The notes under the pieces were generated by a model that was given only the letters and a program-made list of their open reading frames with translations, did no database searches and was not told the origin of the DNA. A stretch of 64,000 nt of DNA from an uncultured Bacteroidales bacterium (GTDB lineage: Bacteria > Bacteroidota > Bacteroidia > Bacteroidales > P3): the NCBI GenBank assembly GCA_910586395.1, contig CAJUFX010000002.1, forward strand, positions 29,598 to 93,597. Reading direction: 5' to 3'. The position numbers and the translations under genes are program-made. This document shows, in pieces, positions 43,290 to 50,855 of this stretch. Within the stretch, counting starts at the first letter, position 1; each line of letters begins with the position of its first letter.

Positions 43290-43703
43290 CTATCGCGACC
43301 TAAAAAAATCATCATGTACCCCATTGGTGATATCCTGGATTATTTTTAGAATATGATGATATAATGCCGGTAATTCCGTTCTGATAATGTCATATATTTC
43401 TTCCGGCTCGGTATTCTCATACTCATGCGCAATGACATTGCGCAGGCCGAAGATACCCCGCCATGGAATTTGCGGATAAAATGTCACCAAAAAATCCTGT
43501 TTAGTAAGCGTATCGACTTTTTTCAGCGTTTCTCCTATGGTTTGCAAACACATGCAGGTAGAGTTGTACAAAACGACCTCACTTGGACTCAGCAAGAAAT
43601 CTTCCGCGGATTTTACCTCTGCCGTGGTCTCTTCTATGAATAAGGCTTGATGTTTTACATAATCAAGCATATCCAAAATGCGCTCCTTATACGTAAATGG
43701 CAT
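43290..43703 (-). CDS. HEPN-domain ribonuclease toxin (HepT-like, DUF86)
   Basis: 137 residues. The R-x4-H motif of HEPN RNases is R88-H93 in RNVIAHEY, with Tyr95 in the place used for regulatory AMPylation in HepT. The rest is all-helical as expected (ILDMLDYVKHQALFIEETTAEV). It overlaps the end of the nucleotidyltransferase gene by 17 nt. In known pairs the MntA partner neutralises HepT by adding AMP to the Tyr. Flanked on both sides by copies of the intergenic repeat. Confidence 0.9.
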   Translation of the reverse strand: MPFTYKERILDMLDYVKHQALFIEETTAEVKSAEDFLLSPSEVVLYNSTCMCLQTIGETLKKVDTLTKQDFLVTFYPQIPWRGIFGLRNVIAHEYENTEPEEIYDIIRTELPALYHHILKIIQDITNGVHDDFFRSR

Positions 43704-43977
43704 CTTTTTCTAAATTTTTTTTGAAAAGGGGACGCATGACGGCACCCAAAGATATCACATCCACCTTACATTGAAAAAGATGTTCCAACTCTTCCTGAAT
43801 GGCCATCCGATTGAAAAAGGAAGGCGGATTGAGTTTGACGCAAACATCAATATCGCTGCCGGCCTGCTGTTCGCCCCGAGCGGCACTGCCGAACAGCCCC
43901 AGCATTTCGATACCATACGTATCGGCCTTACCGGTTTTATAAAGCTTAAGTTTGCTTAAAATCTCAGAGGTCAACAT
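43687..43977 (-). CDS. MntA-like minimal nucleotidyltransferase antitoxin
   Basis: 96 residues from ATG 43977. GS-x10-D-x-D is complete: G30-S31 and D42/D44 (FGSAARGEQQAGSDIDV). A TTG at 44004 would add nine residues but overlaps the -7 element of the promoter, so it is rejected. The gene comes first in the pair and overlaps HepT by 17 nt. Expected to AMPylate and neutralise HepT. Confidence 0.9.
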   Translation of the reverse strand: MLTSEILSKLKLYKTGKADTYGIEMLGLFGSAARGEQQAGSDIDVCVKLNPPSFFNRMAIQEELEHLFQCKVDVISLGAVMRPLFKKNLEKDAIYV

Positions 43978-44001
43978 GGCTTTTTCCGCTAATTCCACTG
44001 A

Positions 44002-44033
44002 CAAAGATAGTGAAAGGTAAGTGCAATGACAAA
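44002..44033 (-). promoter_or_regulatory. Promoter of the MntA/HepT pair at a repeat edge
   Basis: Minus strand: TTTG (44033-44030), exactly 20 bp, TATCTTTG (44009-44002), 25 nt before ATG 43977. The sequence is a divergent version of the same repeat edge that carries the panD promoter. Confidence 0.8.
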
Positions 44034-44251
44034 TAGATGAGATGCGAGGAAATAAGCGGCATTATAGCCGCGTCCGACGGAAGCCGCAAGCATGGCAAGA
44101 CTTGTCTTGCAAATGCTTAGGCTGACAGAGGAAACACATCGCGAACACCGTGAAGCGATGTTCATTTCCGAGCATGGTAACAAACGGCCATTGCCAAGCC
44201 GCCTCCTATCTTCACGCGTAGCGTAGAGAATCCTATCTGCACGCGTAGCGT
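44002..44251. repeat. Structured intergenic repeat, divergent copy D
   Basis: Begins CAAAGATAGTGAAAGGTAAG and ends with GCCAAGCCGCCTCCTATCTT and the CACGCGTAGCG pair, as in copies A and B, but the middle is different: hairpins such as AAGCGGCATTATAGCCGC, CAAGACTTGTCTTG and ATCGCGAACACCGTGAAGCGAT. The frame is shared and the core has been exchanged. Confidence 0.75.
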
Positions 44252-44539
44252 AAAGATAGTGAAAGGCAAGCGCAGAAACAAGCAGGTCATTACAATGTGA
44301 AAATAGGCGGCCCTAAGGCCGTAGCATATGAAGACGGAACAAATATAAAACTTGTTTTATAGATTGTTCCGGTGAAATATGCGTTGCGGGAACGAGCGCA
44401 GTGAGTGAACGCATTTTCACATTGAAAACGGACTTTGTTTTGCCAAGCCACCTCCTATCTTCACGCGTAGCGTAAAGAATCCTATCTGCACGCGTAGCGT
44501 AGAGATAGTGAAAGGCAAGCGCAGCAACAAGCAGGTCAT
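44252..44539. repeat. Structured intergenic repeat, copy B
   Basis: Same length as copy A (288 bp) and identical except for one base near its end (GCAGCAAC against GCAGAAAC). Near identity over a non-coding stretch implies recent duplication or gene conversion. Its internal edge units read TATCTTTA and TATCTCTA on the minus strand, no longer consensus -7 boxes. Confidence 0.9.
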
Positions 44540-44660
44540 TACAATGTGAAAATAGGCGGCCCTAAGGCCGTAGCCTATGAAGACGGAACAAATTCTTATA
44601 GATTGTTCCGTTGAAATATACGTTGCGTGAACGGGCGAAGTGGGTATTTATTTTCACTTT
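44503..44660. repeat. Structured intergenic repeat, truncated copy C
   Basis: Continues from the end of copy B with the same GATAGTGAAAGGCAAGCGCAG edge and GGCGGCCCTAAGGCCG hairpin. It lacks most of the TATAAAAC/GTTTTATA hairpin and fades after CGGGCGAAGTGGG. Confidence 0.8.
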
Positions 44661-44724
44661 ATACTGTGTATCAGTATTATAAATAATTATCATTTTTTAA
44701 TACTAATAAATAAAATTTTATGCT

Positions 44725-44732
44725 TATTTTTG
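44725..44732 (+). promoter_or_regulatory. -7 element of the rpoD transcript
   Basis: TATTTTTG, a match to TAnnTTTG. The expected start of transcription, near 44739, is at the base of the structured leader. No clear TTTG is found 20 bp upstream. Confidence 0.55.
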
Positions 44733-44740
44733 CAAGTTTT

Positions 44741-44820
44741 GGGGGTCGCCCCGACCCGGCTTTTACGGCCGGATCCAACGACGGGAAAAAGCCGGCTCAA
44801 AGGCGTGGCCGACACCCCCC
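44741..44820 (+). promoter_or_regulatory. Structured rpoD leader with competing hairpins
   Basis: GGGTCG-CCC-CGACCC (44743-44757) forms a 6-bp hairpin. The same 5' arm, GGGGGTCG (44741-44748), can instead pair with CGAC-A-CCCCC (44810-44819), closing a domain that contains CCGGCTTTT (44756-44764) paired with AAAAGCCGG (44787-44795). The first hairpin and the long-range stem exclude each other. A T-rich stretch (44828-44841) follows. This suggests an attenuator or riboswitch-like control, but no known class is recognised. Confidence 0.5.
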
Positions 44821-44863
44821 GAAAATGTTTTTTAAATTTTTAAAATCAACCTTATACAACAAT

Positions 44864-45730
44864 ATGCGACAGCTAAAGATCACCAAGTCGATTACCAACC
44901 GCGAAACCGCCTCCTTGGACAAGTATCTGCAGGACATCGGCAAAATGGACTTGGTTTCGGCCGACGAAGAGGTCATTCTGGCTCAAAAAATCAAAATGGG
45001 CGACCGTAAGGCTTTGGAAAAACTGACCCAAGCCAATTTACGCTTCGTCGTTTCCGTAGCGAAACAATATCAGAATCAAGGTTTGAGTCTCCCCGACCTC
45101 ATCAACGAGGGGAATTTGGGCTTGATCAAGGCGGCGCGCCGTTTCGACGAGACGCGCGGCTTTAAGTTCATTTCGTATGCCGTATGGTGGATCCGTCAGT
45201 CCATCCTGCAGGCCTTGGCGGAACAGTCGCGTATCGTCCGCCTGCCGCTCAACCAGGTGGGTTCGCTCAATAAAATCAAAAAGGAGGCTTCGCGTCTGGA
45301 ACAGCTTTACGAGCGTCCGCCTTCATTGGACGAACTGGCGGAATCGCTGGAAATGCCGAAAGAAAAAATCGCCGAGGTGCTGAACATCACGACGCGCTAC
45401 GTCTCGATGGACGCGCCCTTGGTACAGGACGAGGAGACGAACTTCATCGACGTCTTCATTCCCGACGACGCGCCGACCACCGACCAATCGCTGATGAAAG
45501 AGTCGCTCTCGCGCGAGATTGAGCGCGCCCTCTCCGCCTTGACCGACAAGGAACGCGACGTTATCAACCTGTTTTACGGCATAGGCGGCCACCACGGCCT
45601 GACGTTGGACGAAATCGCGGCCAAGTTCGACCTGACGCGCGAACGGGTCCGCCAAATCAAGGAGAAAGCGATCCGTCGGCTTAAGAATTCTTCACGCAGT
45701 AAACATTTGAAAACATTTTTAGGTGAATAG
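44864..45730 (+). CDS. rpoD: Primary sigma factor RpoD (sigma-70, short Bacteroidota form)
   Basis: 288 residues from ATG 44864 (MRQLKITKSITNRETASLD), the usual length and start for Bacteroidota RpoD, which lack the long N-terminal region 1.1. Region 1.2 (LDKYLQDIGKMDLVSADEE), region 2 (LRFVVSVAKQYQNQGLSLPD, FKFISYAVWWIRQSI), region 3 and region 4 (TLDEIAAKFDLTRERVRQIK) are intact. It directs RNA polymerase to the TTTG / TAnnTTTG promoters found throughout this window. The transcript has a ~125-nt leader. pyrG begins 9 nt after the stop. Confidence 0.97.
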   Translation: MRQLKITKSITNRETASLDKYLQDIGKMDLVSADEEVILAQKIKMGDRKALEKLTQANLRFVVSVAKQYQNQGLSLPDLINEGNLGLIKAARRFDETRGFKFISYAVWWIRQSILQALAEQSRIVRLPLNQVGSLNKIKKEASRLEQLYERPPSLDELAESLEMPKEKIAEVLNITTRYVSMDAPLVQDEETNFIDVFIPDDAPTTDQSLMKESLSREIERALSALTDKERDVINLFYGIGGHHGLTLDEIAAKFDLTRERVRQIKEKAIRRLKNSSRSKHLKTFLGE

Positions 45731-45739
45731 CAAGGGGTT

Positions 45740-47953
45740 ATGAGACAAAAACAAAAGCAGACCAAATTTATTTTCGTGACGGGTGGCGTGGCCTCCTCGT
45801 TGGGAAAAGGCATTATCTCCGCTTCGTTGGCGCGGCTGTTGCTGAGCCGCGGCTTCAAGGTCACGATCCAGAAACTGGATCCCTACATCAACATCGACCC
45901 GGGCACACTCAACCCTTATGAACACGGCGAATGCTACGTGACCGAAGACGGAGCCGAAACCGACCTCGACCTGGGGCACTACGAACGCTTCACGAACGTG
46001 CGCACGTCGCGCGCCAACAACGTAACGACGGGCAAGATCTACCAGTCGGTCATCGAAAAGGAACGCCGCGGCGAGTATCTGGGCGGCACCGTACAGGTCA
46101 TTCCGCATATCACGGACGAAATCAAACGCCGCATCCTGCTTGTGGCCGAAAAGTCGAACTATGATTTCGTCATCACCGAAATAGGCGGCACCGTGGGCGA
46201 CATCGAATCGTTGCCGTACATCGAGGCGGTGCGCCAGCTTAAATGGGAAATGAAGAACGAGACGGCGGTCGTGCACCTGACGTACGTGCCTTATTTAGCG
46301 GCGGCCGGCGAGTTGAAGACGAAGCCGACCCAGCATTCGGTCAAGGCCATGCAGGAGCTGGGCGTGCAACCCGACATCATCGTATGCCGTACCGAAAAGA
46401 ATCTGAGCGACAACATCAAGCGCAAGGTCGCGCTGTTCTGCAACGTCAGCCCCGACCGCGTGATGCAGAGCATCGACGCCCAAAGCATTTACGAAGTGCC
46501 CGTGCTGATGCAGAAAGAGGGGCTTGACCGCGAAATCCTGTCGATTTTCCAATATCCGACGGGGCAGAGAGCGGATTTGAAATCGTGGAACACGTTCCTG
46601 CACCAGTTGCATAACCCCAAAAAACAAGTGGAAATCGCGCTCGTTGGAAAATATACGGAACTGAAAGACGCCTACAAGTCCATTTTCGAAGCGTTTATAC
46701 ACGCGGGCGTGACCCATTCGTGCAAGGTAAAGGTACGCACGGTCAATTCCGAAGAAATCACCGGACGGACCGTTGATGCGAAACTCCGCGGCTGTCAAGG
46801 CATCCTCGTGGCGCCGGGCTTCGGGATGCGCGGCATTAACGGCAAGATCGAGGCAATCCGTTACGCGCGGACCAAAAAGATTCCGTTTTTGGGCATCTGC
46901 CTCGGCATGCAATGCTGCGTCGTGGAGTTCGCGCGCAACATTTTGGGCTGGGAAGACGCTCATTCGGCGGAGATGGACGCGCTGACGACACACCCGGTCA
47001 TCCACCTGATGGAGAACCAGAAAAGCCTGGCGCAAATGGGCGGCACGATGCGTCTGGGGGCTTATCCTTGCGCCGTGAAGAAAGGCTCGTTGCTGTATAA
47101 GGCGTACCGCAAAAGCGAAATCAGCGAACGGCACCGCCACCGCTACGAATTCAACAACGCCTACCGCGCCGATTTCGAATCGGCCGGCCTGCAATGCGTG
47201 GGAGTCTATAAAAAAGGGGACGTGGAACTCGTGGAAGCCGTGGCGTTGTCGTCCCGCGTGCACCCGTTTTTCCTCGGCGTGCAGTTCCATCCCGAATACA
47301 AGAGTACGGTCGAGAATCCGCATCCGTTATTCTGCGCGTTCGTACAGGCGGCGATGGAACGGCAGGAATTCGAGACCTCGACGATTTACGCGGCCGGCAA
47401 CAAGGCCGATATTTTGGCGCAAAGCGATTTGTTCGGCATCGACCTACGGTCGGTGAAGTCGAGCGGCAAGCGCGGCCGTCCGATCGATTTCGAACGGTTG
47501 CTGACGATGGACGAAGCGGCTGGCAAGCCCCAACGCAAACGCAAGCCGGGCCGCCCGCGCAAACGGGTGCGCACGAAAGCGGCGATGATCAAGGCGGCTT
47601 TGGCGGCCGAGGGCGTGAAACGGCGGCCGGGACGTCCGCGCAAAGACGCGACGGCCGTTTTGGTTACGGCGGCGACCGCACCTAAGAAGCGCAAGACCGC
47701 GCAGACGGCAAAACCCGCCGCCAAGCCTGCGGGCAAGGCCAAGGCCGTCAAAGCGACGGAAGCCGCCAAAACTACCAAAAAGACCAAAACCGCCAAAGCC
47801 TTGCAGCCCAAGCGTCCCGTCGGCCGCCCGCGCAAGACCGAAACCGCCGTCCAGCCTAAACGTCCGGTGGGCCGGCCGCGTCTCGTGCCTTCGGAACGTA
47901 TGCGGAAGGCCCAAGAAGTGTTGGCGGCCAAACGCCGCGCGCAGAAAAAATAA
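45740..47953 (+). CDS. pyrG: CTP synthase with a ~190-residue AT-hook C-terminal extension
   Basis: 737 residues; typical CTP synthases have 535-550. The synthase domain (FIFVTGGVASSLGKGI, LDPYINIDPGTLNPYEHGE, EIGGTVGDIES) and the glutamine amidotransferase domain (PFLGICLGMQ with the nucleophile Cys, VQFHPEYKS with His/Glu) are complete, so it should convert UTP to CTP. From about residue 545 an extra Lys/Arg/Ala/Pro-rich tail carries five AT-hook-like GRP cores: KRGRP (~577), KPGRPRK (~602), RPGRPRK (~629), VGRPRK (~694) and VGRPRL (~710). The tail is in the same frame without interruption and ends at a stop 39 nt before asnS. Binding of AT-rich DNA or RNA by the tail is an inference. Confidence 0.95.
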   Translation: MRQKQKQTKFIFVTGGVASSLGKGIISASLARLLLSRGFKVTIQKLDPYINIDPGTLNPYEHGECYVTEDGAETDLDLGHYERFTNVRTSRANNVTTGKIYQSVIEKERRGEYLGGTVQVIPHITDEIKRRILLVAEKSNYDFVITEIGGTVGDIESLPYIEAVRQLKWEMKNETAVVHLTYVPYLAAAGELKTKPTQHSVKAMQELGVQPDIIVCRTEKNLSDNIKRKVALFCNVSPDRVMQSIDAQSIYEVPVLMQKEGLDREILSIFQYPTGQRADLKSWNTFLHQLHNPKKQVEIALVGKYTELKDAYKSIFEAFIHAGVTHSCKVKVRTVNSEEITGRTVDAKLRGCQGILVAPGFGMRGINGKIEAIRYARTKKIPFLGICLGMQCCVVEFARNILGWEDAHSAEMDALTTHPVIHLMENQKSLAQMGGTMRLGAYPCAVKKGSLLYKAYRKSEISERHRHRYEFNNAYRADFESAGLQCVGVYKKGDVELVEAVALSSRVHPFFLGVQFHPEYKSTVENPHPLFCAFVQAAMERQEFETSTIYAAGNKADILAQSDLFGIDLRSVKSSGKRGRPIDFERLLTMDEAAGKPQRKRKPGRPRKRVRTKAAMIKAALAAEGVKRRPGRPRKDATAVLVTAATAPKKRKTAQTAKPAAKPAGKAKAVKATEAAKTTKKTKTAKALQPKRPVGRPRKTETAVQPKRPVGRPRLVPSERMRKAQEVLAAKRRAQKK

Positions 47954-47992
47954 GTCCGGGCGCAGCCAATATAAAGAAAGGAATTATCAATC

Positions 47993-49396
47993 ATGCTGAC
48001 ACATACAGACATTAAAAAACTCACAGGCCTGACCTTGGGCGAGGGCGAAAGCCGCCCCGTACAGATCAAGGGTTGGGTCAGAACCAAACGCGGTAACAAA
48101 CAGGTGGCGTTTATCGCGGTCAACGACGGCAGTTGCGTGGCTTCGATTCAGGTTGTGGCCGACCTCAACGCGCCGGCGTTCCCCGAAGACCTGATGAAAC
48201 GCATCACGACGGGCGCCTGCCTTTGCGTGGACGGCCGCCTGGTGCCTTCGATGGGCAAGGGTCAGACCGTGGAAATCCAAGCCGACAAAATCGAAGTGCT
48301 CGGCGAGGCCGACCCGGAGACCTATCCGTTGCAGAAGAAAGGCCACAGCCTTGAATTTCTGCGCGAAATCGCGCATCTGCGGCCGCGCACGAACACGTTC
48401 GGCGCCGTACTGCGGTTGCGCCACGAAATGGCCTACGCCCTGCACACGTTCTATCACGAACGCGGCTTTTACTACCTGCATACGCCGCTCATCACGGCCT
48501 CCGACTGCGAGGGGGCGGGCGAGATGTTCCAGGTGACGACGCTGCCGCTCGAACAGTTGCCGATGAAAGACGGCAAAATCGACTACAGCAAGGACTTCTT
48601 CGGCCGGCAGGCCAGCCTGACGGTGTCGGGACAGCTGGAGGGCGAGCTGGGCGCGATGGCGCTGTCTAAAATCTACACGTTCGGCCCCACGTTCCGCGCC
48701 GAGAACTCCAATACGCCGCGCCACCTGGCCGAATTCTGGATGAACGAACCGGAAATGGCGTTCTACGAGATCGAAGACAACATGGATTTGGCCGAAGAGT
48801 TTTTGAAATACCTGACGGCCTACGCGCTCGAACACTGCGGCGACGATCTGCGCTTCCTCAACGACATGTACGACAAGGAACTGATTAACCGCTTGGAAAG
48901 CGTCCAAAACACGCGTTTCGAACGGCTGACCTACACGCAGGCCGTGGATATCCTCAAAAGTTCCGGTGCCAAGTTCGAGTTTAAAGTCGATTGGGGCGTG
49001 GACCTGCAAAGCGAACACGAACGCTATCTGGTGGAGAAACACTTCAAGCGGCCGGTCATCCTGACCGATTACCCGAAAGACATCAAGGCGTTCTATATGA
49101 AACAGAACGACGACGGCAAGACGGTACGCGGCATGGACGTGCTCTTTCCGCAAATCGGCGAGATTATCGGCGGTTCGCAAAGGGAAGAGAACCTGGACAA
49201 ACTGCAGAGACGCATACAGGAACTGCATATTCCAGACAAGGACATGTGGTGGTATTTAGATACGCGCCGCTTCGGCTCGGCCCCGCACAGCGGCTTCGGC
49301 CTCGGCTTCGAACGGCTGTTGCTCTTCATCACGGGCATGACGAACATCCGCGACGTGATTCCGTTCCCGCGCTATCCTCAAAATGCGGAATTTTAA
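47993..49396 (+). CDS. asnS: Asparaginyl-tRNA synthetase
   Basis: 467 residues. N-terminal OB-fold anticodon-binding domain (VQIKGWVRTKRGNKQVAFIAVNDGS), then class II core: motif 1 with LRPRTNTFGAVLRLRHEM, motif 2 FRAENSNTPRHLAEFWMNEPEM (read across its centre), and motif 3 GFGLGFERLLLFITGM. Asn specificity is indicated by the close match to AsnS in SGQLEGE and AENSNT; an AspRS would have a different motif 2 loop. It attaches Asn to tRNA-Asn. The stop codon shares one base with the start of the next gene (TAATG). Confidence 0.96.
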   Translation: MLTHTDIKKLTGLTLGEGESRPVQIKGWVRTKRGNKQVAFIAVNDGSCVASIQVVADLNAPAFPEDLMKRITTGACLCVDGRLVPSMGKGQTVEIQADKIEVLGEADPETYPLQKKGHSLEFLREIAHLRPRTNTFGAVLRLRHEMAYALHTFYHERGFYYLHTPLITASDCEGAGEMFQVTTLPLEQLPMKDGKIDYSKDFFGRQASLTVSGQLEGELGAMALSKIYTFGPTFRAENSNTPRHLAEFWMNEPEMAFYEIEDNMDLAEEFLKYLTAYALEHCGDDLRFLNDMYDKELINRLESVQNTRFERLTYTQAVDILKSSGAKFEFKVDWGVDLQSEHERYLVEKHFKRPVILTDYPKDIKAFYMKQNDDGKTVRGMDVLFPQIGEIIGGSQREENLDKLQRRIQELHIPDKDMWWYLDTRRFGSAPHSGFGLGFERLLLFITGMTNIRDVIPFPRYPQNAEF

Positions 49397-50688
49397 TGGG
49401 TGCTGAACCCTCTGTGATTTTTTGTAAAGGCAGGCGGAGACTGTGGCTACACGGTTTCTGCCTGCTTTTATTTGTTATTATGGCGGCAGGTGCCGCGGGG
49501 CGGGCGCAGACGCACGGGCAAGACCCGCCTGCCACAGATTCGGTTCACACAAAATCGGTCCAGCCGAAAAAGAAGTTCAACATCGCGCGGATCTTCAGCA
49601 ATACGGCGGGCAGCGCGGACGACCCGAACTATAAGCCGCGCAAGGTGGCGTTCGTCTTGGGACCGGGCGTCTATTACTCCCCCTCTACTTCCGTCGCGTT
49701 TACGATAGGCGGACAACTTTACTTCGATGCCTTGGATGCACGGCTCACGCATCCCGGTCTGCCGCAAGAAGAGAAACATCGCATCAAAGCCCGCCGGTCC
49801 AACCTGCTGATCGGCCTGCACGGCACCATACGTTCGCAATTCGCGCTGGAACTGACGCCCGAACTCTACTTCCTCAACCGGCGGCTTATGCTGAAAGGAT
49901 TTATCTATACCGGTTACTGGCCTGGGTTTTTCTGGGGCATAGGCGGAAAAACGCCGGACGAAAACAAGGAACAATACAACCAAATCATTCAGACGGCCGA
50001 TCTGCGTCTGACGTACGACGTGGGACACGGGGTTTTCTTAGGCTTGGGTACCAGTTATTTTTTCTATTACATCCTTTCCAAGAAAGCAGGCCCCCTGACC
50101 GAAACCACCATCCCCGGACAGGATCTGGCCGTAGGCATCGGTCCCATGGTATCGCTCATCTACGACACGCGTAACGACAACACGCGGCCGCTCAAAGGCT
50201 CCCTCATCAGCGTAGATGCCAACTACAACGCAGCCGTCAAATCTTACAGCGGCCACTTCGGCAAACTGACGATGGACGTACGGCACTACTTCCATATCCC
50301 GCAGAAAAAACAGCATATCGATCACGTGTTCGCACTGAATTTAGTGGCGAGCAGCACGGTGGGACAAGGCATCCCGTTTCAGGAACTGCCGCGCATGGCC
50401 GACCGCACTTACGCACGCGGCATCATCAGAGACCGTTTCATAGACCGGCACATGATGGCGTTTCAGGCCGAATACCGCTTTTACTGGAAATGGTTGGGAT
50501 TCGCCGTCTTCGGTTGCGCGGGCGATGTGGGAAGCACATTGGAGGAAGCCTGGCACTTCAACAAAATCACTTACGGCATCGGACTGCGGCTCAAACCGTT
50601 CCGCAACCTGCCGTTCACGATACGCGGCGACATGGGCTTCTACAAAGGAAAACCCGAATTCTACGTCGGCATCAACGAATTATTTTAA
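49396..50688 (+). CDS. Omp85/BamA-type outer-membrane beta-barrel protein
   Basis: 430 residues from ATG 49396, overlapping the asnS stop by one base. A signal peptide (LWLHGFCLLLFVIMAAGAAGRAQ) is followed by a short linker and a barrel: alternating strands, the Omp85-type SLIYDTRNDNTRPLKGSLISVD motif (quoted only in part as DTRNDNTRPLKG), and a final strand ending GKPEFYVGINELF. No POTRA domains are visible, so it belongs to the short 'surface antigen' type rather than BamA itself. Substrate unknown. Its last 22 bases recur 166 bp downstream. Confidence 0.85.
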   Translation: MGAEPSVIFCKGRRRLWLHGFCLLLFVIMAAGAAGRAQTHGQDPPATDSVHTKSVQPKKKFNIARIFSNTAGSADDPNYKPRKVAFVLGPGVYYSPSTSVAFTIGGQLYFDALDARLTHPGLPQEEKHRIKARRSNLLIGLHGTIRSQFALELTPELYFLNRRLMLKGFIYTGYWPGFFWGIGGKTPDENKEQYNQIIQTADLRLTYDVGHGVFLGLGTSYFFYYILSKKAGPLTETTIPGQDLAVGIGPMVSLIYDTRNDNTRPLKGSLISVDANYNAAVKSYSGHFGKLTMDVRHYFHIPQKKQHIDHVFALNLVASSTVGQGIPFQELPRMADRTYARGIIRDRFIDRHMMAFQAEYRFYWKWLGFAVFGCAGDVGSTLEEAWHFNKITYGIGLRLKPFRNLPFTIRGDMGFYKGKPEFYVGINELF

Positions 50689-50855
50689 GTGCGGCGTGTC
50701 ATAAAGGCCAATCTGCGGCGTTATTATCGGGATTCGGGTTCAGTCACGTACTTCAGTACGCTCCTTCGCCCTCACCCTCAATGCCTTGCATCTTAGCCTC
50801 TCTGACACACCGCCAAAGAAAGTTAAACGTATCGGCAATCAACGAATTATTTTAA
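50665..50855. repeat. Inverted-repeat element between two copies of the barrel gene 3' end
   Basis: CGGCATCAACGAATTATTTTAA ends the barrel gene (to 50688) and recurs at 50832-50855 with one inserted A. Between them is a ~123-bp element with imperfect ends: GCGGCGTGTCATAAAGGC (50691-50708) against the complement of 50796-50813, 14 of 18 matching. An internal hairpin is CGTACTTCAGTACG (50747-50760). This resembles a small non-autonomous (MITE/REP-like) element. The second 3' copy overlaps the end of the convergent MFS gene. Confidence 0.75.

Noticed and set aside
43978..44004. TTG start for the MntA-like gene
   Set aside because: It falls inside the -7 box of the promoter at the repeat edge.
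47370..47953. Separate gene for the basic tail after pyrG
   Set aside because: The tail is in the same frame without a stop, no internal start with a promoter or good spacing is visible, and no protein family fits it alone.
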